Part shown: in pieces, positions 1 to 5,028 of the stretch
How positions within the stretch are numbered: position 1 is the first letter of the stretch
Layout of the letters: the number at the start of each line of letters is the position of its first letter
Source: Desulfobacterales bacterium
GTDB lineage: Bacteria > Desulfobacterota > Desulfobacteria > Desulfobacterales > Desulfobacteraceae
Length of the DNA: 6,920 nt
Direction of reading: 5' to 3'
Assembly: GCA_022361095.1 (NCBI GenBank)
Contig: JAKSBO010000800.1
Span: forward strand, 1-6,920
Notes under the pieces: model-generated
Told to the model about the DNA's origin: nothing
The model's database searches: none
The model's input: the letters and a program-made list of their open reading frames with translations, nothing else
Program-made: the position numbers and the translations under genes

Positions 1-3
1 AAC

Positions 4-46
4 CTGCCGGCAAAGGACAAGCGCCTTTGCCGGCAGTATTTTTTCC
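4..46 (+). terminator. Intrinsic terminator of a gene off the left edge
   Basis: A perfect 13-bp stem, CTGCCGGCAAAGG (4-16) and its reverse complement (24-36), encloses a 7-base loop and is followed by TATTTTTT on the + strand. This is a textbook Rho-independent terminator. It implies a + strand gene ending just left of the window and converging on the minus-strand genes to the right. Only three bases lie outside the stem on the left, so activity on the minus strand cannot be judged. Confidence 0.85.
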
Positions 47-140
47 TGCCGACATCAAATCTTATAAAAAGACGTATCCTCCTCTTCTTTTCCCTGGACT
101 ATTAAGTTCAGGATTCCCAAATGGAACTATTTAGTGTTTG

Positions 141-329
141 AACGAAAACCTGTAAATTTTGTTGAGTATAAGTGAGCTAAAAGAAAACCTTCGGAATACA
201 TGAAGTATTTCGAGGATTAAAATTTCAGCCCAACGCCTTAACCGGCAAAATTTGCGCCGGCCAGGCACTATTATCTCTGGTATGGCTTAACATTGACCCC
301 TTCCTGTCAAAGAACTGTGGGTTTTCGTT
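141..329. repeat. Nested inverted-repeat element of about 190 bp, non-coding
   Basis: The outer ends are AACGAAAACC (141-150) and its exact reverse complement (320-329). Nested inside are AAATTTTG (154-161) with CAAAATTT (246-253), GAGCTAAAA paired loosely with TTTCAGCCC, and an apical hairpin at 188-215. That hairpin pairs CCTTCGGAATAC with GTATTTCGAGG around the loop ATGAA, with one bulge and one G-U. A competing hairpin pairs CCGGC (242-246) with GCCGG (256-260), outside which GCCT (235-238) can pair with AGGC. GAAAACCT also occurs directly repeated at 144 and 183. No convincing reading frame runs through it. The layout suits a MITE-like or REP-like dispersed element or a structured RNA. 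I do not recognise a named family. Confidence 0.5.
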
Positions 330-350
330 AATACTTTTGATCCCATTATG

Positions 351-366
351 CGGCGTAAAATTGCCG
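351..366. repeat. Small hairpin CGGC/GCCG in the intergenic region
   Basis: CGGC at 351-354 pairs with GCCG at 363-366 around an A/T-rich loop, with one further G-U pair possible. No T-tract follows on either strand, so it is not a clear terminator. Apart from this I see nothing supportable between the element ending at 329 and the one starting at 443. Confidence 0.25.
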
Positions 367-442
367 AGACATCAAACACTCAAGTACACTTTTACCCCAC
401 GCTCTCCTCAATGCTATAAATATAAGCGGCTTTAAGATTAAA

Positions 443-605
443 ACCATGAAGGACATGAAGAATATGAAGATTGATATAAAAGAACCAATTATGTTGCTAA
501 ATTTCTTTCATATTTTGATGTGAGTTGGGCCTGGCGTTGATAGACTAAGCCGCTCAATGGCTGTTAGCGAGTTAACGCCTTCATTGACTTCGTGTTCTTC
601 ATGGT
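443..605. repeat. Element of about 160 bp bounded by inverted 27-mers with 9-base ATGAAG units
   Basis: The left end (443-469) is three 9-base units, each ending in ATGAAG (ACCATGAAG, GACATGAAG, AATATGAAG). The right end (579-605), read on the minus strand, begins ACCATGAAG and agrees with the left end at 22 of 27 positions. Between them is about 110 bp without a good reading frame, including a stem-loop at 533-579. From memory, similar purine-rich 9-base units (ACCATGAAGGACATGAAGA, ACCACAGAGGACACAGAGG) commonly border small cassettes carrying GxxExxY-type proteins in environmental bacteria. If so, this is an emptied cassette. That link is inference. The inverted repeat itself is directly visible. 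Confidence 0.5.
533..579. other. Stem-loop inside the 443-605 element
   Basis: GGCGTT (533-538) pairs with AACGCC (574-579). Further in, CTAA (544-547) pairs with TTAG (564-567), and AGCC (547-550) faces GGCT (559-562) across a 7-base apex, with the A at 547 shared between the alternatives. The internal bulges are unpaired. It could be a structural end of a mobile cassette or a small RNA fold. There is no promoter or T-tract to favour a transcribed RNA. Confidence 0.35.
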
Positions 606-654
606 AAAAAAATCAATGCTTAAAATTAATAACATTGGCGCTTTCCACACAAAT

Positions 655-733
655 ATCGAGTAGGGTGAGATTGGGTATTAATCCAGCCTCACCCCTCTCA
701 CAGAACCGTACGTACGGGCCTCGTATACGGCTC
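655..733 (-). ncRNA. Group II intron domains V and VI (3' end of the intron)
   Basis: Domain V occupies 703-733 on the minus strand. It begins GAGCCGTA, pairs with TACGGTTC over 8 bp (one G-U), has the characteristic two-base CG bulge, then a 4-bp upper stem and a short AGGCC loop. The AGC catalytic triad is present at the base. Domain VI follows, with GGGTGAG pairing with CTCACCC and GAG pairing with CTC below it. An unpaired A at 661, seven bases from the 3' end, is a candidate branch point. The ribozyme core at this end therefore looks intact, although the upper stem and the loop, which is not GNRA, differ from the usual 34-nt consensus. Confidence 0.8.
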
Positions 734-748
734 CTGTATATTCTTATC

Positions 749-1541
749 TTATGTTACTATGACAGAAATTCCTGTCTGTACTGTCCTCATATCGAACAAC
801 CCTAATGTCTCAAAGTATTTATTGGGCAAAGAGTAGCTCACTAAAGGGCTTGCTGAGTTTCTCCAGGAGTTTATTTTTATGCTTTTAAACTCATCTTTGT
901 AGCCAAGCTGTCTCAGTCGGCGGTGTAAACGAGCGGGCTTTTTCTATAGCTTGAGCTGTTTTGCACGAAGTCGGCGCCTTATCCAAGGGAACAGCCTTTC
1001 AAACACCTGTTTACAATTAGCTATTCTGAAATAGTTCGCAAATCCTCTGCACATTGAATTTAGATCCTTTATCACAGTTTCAAGATTTACCGGTGAATTA
1101 CGACGGATAATTTTTCTTACCTTATCTTTAAATTCTTCCACCTTCTTCTCTTGGATACGTGTGAATCCGGTATGGATTATTACATCCAGAAACTTTACCC
1201 CTTTAAAACTGTGGATGATATGTGTCTTGGTCTGATTTACTGTTAATCTCAGGGAGCCTTCCAGATACTTGGTGGCTTGATCACATACATTTTCAGCTGC
1301 CTTTCTCGACCGTTTTAAAATCAGAATATCATCGGCGTATCTAACGATCCGATGTCCACGATTTTTTATAAACTGATCAAAGGCGTCTATGTAAATATTT
1401 GCTATCAAGGGGCTTATCACACCTCCTTGAGGGCTTCCTTCCGTGCTTAACTGCCAGTTGCCATCTTCCATCACACCGCTTGTCAGGAACATTCTTACCA
1501 AATTACTGTAGTAAACCTTGTCCATAATGGCTTTTCTGCAT
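749..1541 (-). pseudogene. Group II intron-encoded reverse transcriptase/maturase, truncated and interrupted
   Basis: The 193-codon frame (944-1525) carries the second half of a reverse transcriptase palm, with SPQGGVISPLIANIY (motif 4) and the catalytic RYADD (motif 5). The thumb/maturase X domain follows, ending WIRRRLRAKQLKL. A TAG at 944-946 then stops the frame, but the same frame goes on for 64 codons to a TAA at 749-751. That continuation reads KKPARLHRRLRQLGYK, then a family-typical C-terminal stretch ending QTGISVIVT. The TAG stands where relatives, from memory, have Trp (KLWKKP), a one-base change. The N-terminal palm and fingers, roughly 200 residues, are absent. An ATG at 1541 behind AGGAAGG (1544-1550) begins MQKSHYGQG in another frame and is probably the original start, fused out of frame by a deletion. 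No HNH endonuclease domain follows, as in class C proteins. The ATG at 1525 is unlikely to be a native start. Confidence 0.85.
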
Positions 1542-1994
1542 TTCCTTCCTTTGATTCGAGCTCGTTACCCTGATTCTTCCCCCGGGATATCCAGCATTCT
1601 ATCCTTTTTGCGGCAATTTACTGAATTGAATCCCGGCGTACTCCATTGGACAGCCTGAATCAGCCGTGCATCTGTCACGATTTACTGCCGATAGAGTGCC
1701 CTGCCCCGTCGGGCAGCTTGTGTCCGGAACGATTACCTTCTTCAAATTCCAAAAATTTTTCGAATATACTTCCTCCCTTCGCAGCCGACCAGGCTTTTGA
1801 CTCTGGCCGCCCCCTGCAGATTGCCTACAGGTCATTCCGGTTTTATCTTCCACACTGTTACCAGGCTTCACAGGCCGGAACTTCTACCATATCCTGCCGT
1901 TACCAGCAACGCCCTTGCAAGTCGGATTGTTTTCCCCTGGTCGGGGTGACGCCTGCTTACCGCAGGCTGGGTTTGCCCGCCATGCCGGGCAAAC
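1542..1994 (-). ncRNA. Group II intron 5' structural region (domains I-IV part)
   Basis: No real protein is encoded here. Reading on the minus strand there is a chain of hairpins. They are GTTTGCCCG/CGGGCAAAC (1971-1994), GCCTGC/GCAGGC (1951-1967), CCCC/GGGG (1934-1946) and CTGCCC/GGGCAG (1701-1716). The stretch around GCAAGGGCGTTGC and the GAAGTTCCGG, AAAACCGGAATGACC and GTCAAAAGCCTGG blocks read like domain I of bacterial group II introns carrying a YADD maturase. I cannot assign the subdomain borders or the exon-binding sites with confidence. The overlapping open frames on both strands are explained by this RNA. Confidence 0.6.
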
Positions 1995-2026
1995 AAAAAA
2001 AGTGAGCCGGTTTTTACCGGCCCACT
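1995..2026 (-). terminator. Intrinsic terminator of the porin gene
   Basis: On the minus strand AGTGGGCCGG (2026-2017) pairs with CCGGCTCACT (2010-2001) around TAAAAA, with one G-U pair. Seven T residues follow (2001-1995, the first also closing the stem). It sits about 47 bases after the porin stop codon. The T-run ends exactly where the group II intron begins, so the terminator seems to have been the intron target. Its hairpin and U-tract remain intact. Confidence 0.88.
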
Positions 2027-2073
2027 TTCTAAAATCAGGCAGTATTAATTAAATTAAATTTGGTAAAACTAAA

Positions 2074-3090
2074 TTAAAAGACGATCTGCCATTTGGCACC
2101 AAAGTAAATGGTTTCATCCTGACCAGTTTCTCTCTCGTCAATCATGCCGACTTCAGGAGTAACGGTAACACCCGGAGCCAGAGTAATGGCAGCCTGCAGA
2201 TAGTAGGTCTGAGCGATATCTGAATCTCCGCTGTCGTCCATTTCGTCATGGATATATCCATAACCGGCTTCAAGGGTAAGCATTTCACTAACGGCAAAAT
2301 TCACACCAATGGTACCACCAATGGATTCACAATCGTCAACGTCAGTTCCGTTATAATCAGCCTTGCCTTCGAAATCGGTTCCAGTAGTATAAGCCAGACC
2401 ATCAAGATTCTCGCCCCATACAAAGGTACCAAATACACCCAGTGCACCGAAGTTCAAATTTGCACCAAGGCCAATGCCGTAAGAATCAATATCTTCGTCA
2501 TCATTGATTTCAAAAGTATTATAACCACCGGCAACCTTTACCTCGCCCATATCAAACGCTGCTGTGTAAGCCATCGCAATCATGGGGATTAAGGATTGGG
2601 TGTCGTGGGTGGTGGTACCCGCATCATAGCTTTCCTGAGTATCAATAAAAGCAATTTGGAACCCACCAAAGGTCAATTTTATTTGAGCGTGACGGCTGTT
2701 ATCAAAATCACCGTATCCGCCAAGGGTAGCATCGTCACCGTAAACCTGGCTGGAATATGTAACTTCGATGGGAGTTACAGTCTTACCAATCAACAGACTG
2801 CCGGACCCAAAGTCCCATTCGCCATAGAGGTGACGAATATTGGCCGAGTCATCTTTTGCGCCGTATTCAAAACGAGCCGTCAGTTCATCAGAGACTTTTA
2901 CATTAGCACCAATACGGGCATTGCTCTGAAGGGCTTCCGAATATTGCCAATCGCCGTCATCGCCGTTAATTTCATCGGCTTCAGACCAGAATGTGGAAAC
3001 GCGGGCGCTTCCGTAAAAATTCCACTCTGCTGCATAAGCAGAACTTGCCATCAGCGCAAGGGCTGCAACAGCAACAATAATTTTTTTCAT
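2074..3090 (-). CDS. Outer-membrane porin, 338 residues
   Basis: The protein is predicted to be a beta-barrel channel for passive diffusion across the outer membrane. The Sec signal peptide MKKIIVAVAALALMASSAYA (residues 1-20) precedes AEWNFYGSAR, a typical first strand of trimeric Gram-negative porins. Strands with alternating polar and hydrophobic residues continue throughout, and the protein ends in WQIVF. The terminal Phe is the usual signal for the BAM assembly machinery. GSLLIGKTVTP (residues 97-107) resembles the strand before the constriction loop in general porins. Asp and Glu are abundant in the predicted loops (for example 37-47, 196-202, 282-291). I chose ATG at 3090 because GGAG (3097-3100) lies six bases upstream and the signal peptide starts there. 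A longer frame from 3165 would bury the signal peptide. Substrate specificity is not visible. The gene has its own terminator and probably its own promoter. Confidence 0.88.
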   Translation of the reverse strand: MKKIIVAVAALALMASSAYAAEWNFYGSARVSTFWSEADEINGDDGDWQYSEALQSNARIGANVKVSDELTARFEYGAKDDSANIRHLYGEWDFGSGSLLIGKTVTPIEVTYSSQVYGDDATLGGYGDFDNSRHAQIKLTFGGFQIAFIDTQESYDAGTTTHDTQSLIPMIAMAYTAAFDMGEVKVAGGYNTFEINDDEDIDSYGIGLGANLNFGALGVFGTFVWGENLDGLAYTTGTDFEGKADYNGTDVDDCESIGGTIGVNFAVSEMLTLEAGYGYIHDEMDDSGDSDIAQTYYLQAAITLAPGVTVTPEVGMIDERETGQDETIYFGAKWQIVF

Positions 3091-3096
3091 CTTTTT

Positions 3097-3100
3097 CTCC
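3097..3100 (-). promoter_or_regulatory. Shine-Dalgarno site of the porin
   Basis: GGAG within AAAAGGAGAAAAAG stands six bases before the ATG at 3090. It decides between this start and the in-frame upstream ATG at 3165, which would add 25 non-signal residues. The strong site suits a highly expressed porin. Confidence 0.8.
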
Positions 3101-3117
3101 TTTTGGGATTTATTTAC

Positions 3118-3133
3118 TGCCTGAAAACAGGCA
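3118..3133 (-). other. Hairpin in the porin leader
   Basis: TGCCTG and CAGGCA pair perfectly around a TTTT loop (minus strand) about 27 bases before the porin start codon and 18 bases before its Shine-Dalgarno. It may stabilise the mRNA or modulate translation. No T-run follows, so it is not a terminator or obvious attenuator. Confidence 0.45.
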
Positions 3134-3175
3134 TTCTGCCTTCCTTTTAAAAACAGGATGCCCAATTAGTAAACT

Positions 3176-3204
3176 TTTTAATCTTATTTTAGCGGGTTTG
3201 TCAA
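3176..3204 (-). promoter_or_regulatory. Candidate sigma-70 promoter of the porin
   Basis: A perfect -35 box TTGACA lies at 3204-3199 on the minus strand. The 17-base spacer leads to a weak -10 (TTAAAA at 3181-3176), in a strongly A/T-rich stretch. The leader would be about 80 bases and would include the 3118-3133 hairpin. The weak -10 means the exact start site is unsure. The promoter sits directly after the stop of the upstream gene, and I see no terminator between the two, so some readthrough is possible. Confidence 0.45.
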
Positions 3205-3226
3205 TATTTTTTTAAAATTTCGCAGA

Positions 3227-4873
3227 TTAATTCAATTTATAGGAAATAATGTTCGCAGTTTTATCGTTGGCAAGGATGGCTACCTTGGACCGGGTCACAA
3301 CGGAAATCACCAATTCTTTTTTACTGTCATTGTCTATATCGGCTATGTCAAAATCAGAGACCCAGCCCTGCAAGGGAGCGGTCTGGAACATCGGAGCAAG
3401 GGAGATGCCGTTCCAGGACATGATTTCAACACGCCCCTCCTTGAACCGTTTAATCCTGCCAATGACCCCGCCGCCAATCTCATTATTTGTAATCAAGAAA
3501 ACTTTCTCTTTCTGATCTTCTCCCACGGGGTGAAATTTAATCCTGGGATTTAAATACTCCCGTTCCCGGAAAGTGCTGTCTTCACCACGTGCCCCGGAAA
3601 CCCAATAGTTGTTGGTTTTTCCGTATTTTTCCGTACTTTCCCACTCCATTGATCCGGCATCGTTGATGAGCACCAGCCGATGATGACGGTTAATGCTTAC
3701 AAATTCGATACCACTGTCCCCCCGTACCGGTCCCCTGTCCAGGGAAAGCACGGATGTTCCCTTGGGCATACGAATGGCTTTTTCCTCCTGGTAGGTGTTG
3801 TTGGCCGGGGTCATAATATAAATTTTGCCTTCATATGGGCCTCGACTTTTCTCCTGGGCGTAAAGCACGGGACTGCCGTCCAAAGAATCAATCAAGCGGA
3901 AATAGTAGGAAAAACCATCCTGAATTGTTGTATAGGAAGAACCATCATATTCCACCACAAAGGAGGAGAGGGTTTCCCGGTTTATGGTCATGGCGGTGAC
4001 AAATATTTCCGGATATCCGTTGCCGTTGATATCCGCCACATCCAAGCTGATAATTCTGAGGTAGGATGCGTAATCCATGTGGGTCTCTTCGGTCAGCAGA
4101 CTGCCCTCTAGATGGTATATATGAAGGGAAGAGTCCGTTGCCGTCACAACCTGGATACGGCCGTCCTTGTTCAAATCCCCGGTGGACATGGCCCGGATCA
4201 CCTCTTTCACCTTTAAATGGGTGGAAAAGCCCTGGCTTGCCTGCATGGCCATCATGCCGCCCCCGTAAAGCCCGGGACTGCCGGCATACTGCAAGCCCCC
4301 AAGGGCGGGGTTGGGTTCCTGAGGCCGGGCATACATCTTATTGTCGATATTGCGGTTGAATACCTTCATGTTGATATCACCGGCAAAGGAGTTTACCAGG
4401 GGGATCACATCGCCCATGGCATTGCTCTGCTCAAAAAAGGCAAGGGTTTTCTTTTTCCCTGTCACATCCACCATGGCGGCATCTAAACTAAGACTTTCCC
4501 CATAATGGGTAAGGCTGCCGAAAAGAATGTAATCAACCCCCATACGTGCGCCTAACTCCCGGGCAGCGCCTTCATTAAGACTGCCTTTAACGCGTCCGTC
4601 CGCTTTTGCCCCGGCCAGGGCTTTATCAATGGTTTCCCGATCCAGAACATCCACTTTCCCGGCATCGGAAAGCCGTGAAGAAAGCATTGAGAACAATCCG
4701 TTCTGCAAAAAACTTAAATCTTGAGCCGAATTCATTTCAAAGGGGATGACAGCCACGGTTTTTGCGTCACTGCACAATCCCGTACCGGCTACAGCCCATA
4801 CCGTAAAAAAGGTCAAAACGGCAATCGTTGTTTTGGAAGCAAAAACAAAAAAGAGTTGGGTGAATTTTCGCAT
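3227..4873 (-). CDS. Secreted TolB/CsgG-like plus FG-GAP (VCBS-type) repeat protein, 548 residues
   Basis: The N-terminus is basic and then hydrophobic (about residues 14-33), a Sec signal peptide with likely cleavage near LCS-DAK. Residues 38-140 (KTVAVIPFEM, then a helix, VDVLDRETIDKAL, LGARMGVDYILFGSL, VDVTGKKK) resemble the alpha/beta domain shared by CsgG, FlgO and TolB N-terminal families, acting in the periplasm or at the outer membrane. Residues 183-220 are a Gly/Met/Pro-rich linker. From 225 the protein looks like a beta-propeller of FG-GAP repeats with calcium-type loops GDLNKDGR (232-239), ADINGNGY (280-287) and ADIDNDSK (511-518). The specific role is unknown to me; binding or assembly at the cell surface is inference. 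The ATG at 4873 follows AGGA (4881-4884) by seven bases. It lies 155 bases after mutL on the same strand. Confidence 0.8.
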   Translation of the reverse strand: MRKFTQLFFVFASKTTIAVLTFFTVWAVAGTGLCSDAKTVAVIPFEMNSAQDLSFLQNGLFSMLSSRLSDAGKVDVLDRETIDKALAGAKADGRVKGSLNEGAARELGARMGVDYILFGSLTHYGESLSLDAAMVDVTGKKKTLAFFEQSNAMGDVIPLVNSFAGDINMKVFNRNIDNKMYARPQEPNPALGGLQYAGSPGLYGGGMMAMQASQGFSTHLKVKEVIRAMSTGDLNKDGRIQVVTATDSSLHIYHLEGSLLTEETHMDYASYLRIISLDVADINGNGYPEIFVTAMTINRETLSSFVVEYDGSSYTTIQDGFSYYFRLIDSLDGSPVLYAQEKSRGPYEGKIYIMTPANNTYQEEKAIRMPKGTSVLSLDRGPVRGDSGIEFVSINRHHRLVLINDAGSMEWESTEKYGKTNNYWVSGARGEDSTFREREYLNPRIKFHPVGEDQKEKVFLITNNEIGGGVIGRIKRFKEGRVEIMSWNGISLAPMFQTAPLQGWVSDFDIADIDNDSKKELVISVVTRSKVAILANDKTANIISYKLN

Positions 4874-4989
4874 GGGTTTTTCCTACACTCCTGTCAGATT
4901 AAACATAAGGCCGGGTTCCAGGGATTTAAAATATCGGGAAAAAATGTATTTACAGCTATCTTTTCCCATGCCCTGCCCGCATTGAACAA

Positions 4990-5010
4990 AACCTAAGATT
5001 CTCAGAGGTT
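4990..5010 (-). terminator. Weak possible terminator after mutL
   Basis: AACCT and AGGTT pair over 5 bp on the minus strand with a mismatched interior, followed by TTTTG. It is 18 bases past the mutL stop. The short stem and short T-run make it weak. Transcription from mutL into the next gene could well continue, and I found no convincing promoter in the 155-base gap. Confidence 0.25.
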
Positions 5011-5028
5011 ATATCCCATCCCCCGGTC

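Larger units (their letters stand above)
655..1994 (-). mobile_element. Degenerate group II intron, probably class C, about 1.34 kb
   Basis: Reading on the minus strand, the element starts GTTTGCCCGGCATGG at 1994. This matches, as I remember it, the class C start GTGTGCCCGGCATGG except for one base. It then passes through a long structured 5' region, a truncated maturase/reverse-transcriptase gene, domain V (703-733) and domain VI, ending CTACTCGAT at 655. The 5' end directly follows the T-run of the porin terminator (1995-2001). Class C introns are known to target such sites. Full ORF-containing introns of this type are around 2 kb or more, so several hundred bases of the coding part have been lost. 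The 3' boundary is set by the AY ending and is good to about 2 bases. The 5' boundary is less certain because it reads GTTTG rather than GTGYG. Confidence 0.75.

Noticed and set aside
443..469. CRISPR-like short repeats
   Set aside because: The three 9-base units are contiguous with no spacers, far too short for a CRISPR array.
533..579. Integron attC-like site
   Set aside because: The palindrome has GTTAGCG and TTAACGCC, but I cannot fit a proper GTTRRRY/RYYYAAC core pair, and there is no integrase or cassette array.
1599..1871. Open frame of 90 codons on the minus strand
   Set aside because: It lies within the intron 5' region, where the sequence is explained by RNA structure. No ribosome binding site or recognisable domain is seen.
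1646..2005. Open frame of 119 codons on the + strand
   Set aside because: It is antisense to the 5' RNA domains of the group II intron, runs into the porin terminator, and its Cys/Pro/Ser-rich product has no protein-like pattern.
3091..3165. Longer porin start at 3165
   Set aside because: It would place 25 residues before a clear signal peptide, and the strong GGAG site belongs to the ATG at 3090.
4770..4776. Lipoprotein signal at the Cys near residue 34 of the FG-GAP protein
   Set aside because: The residues before it are TGL, and a lipobox needs a small residue directly before the Cys, so an ordinary signal peptide is more likely.
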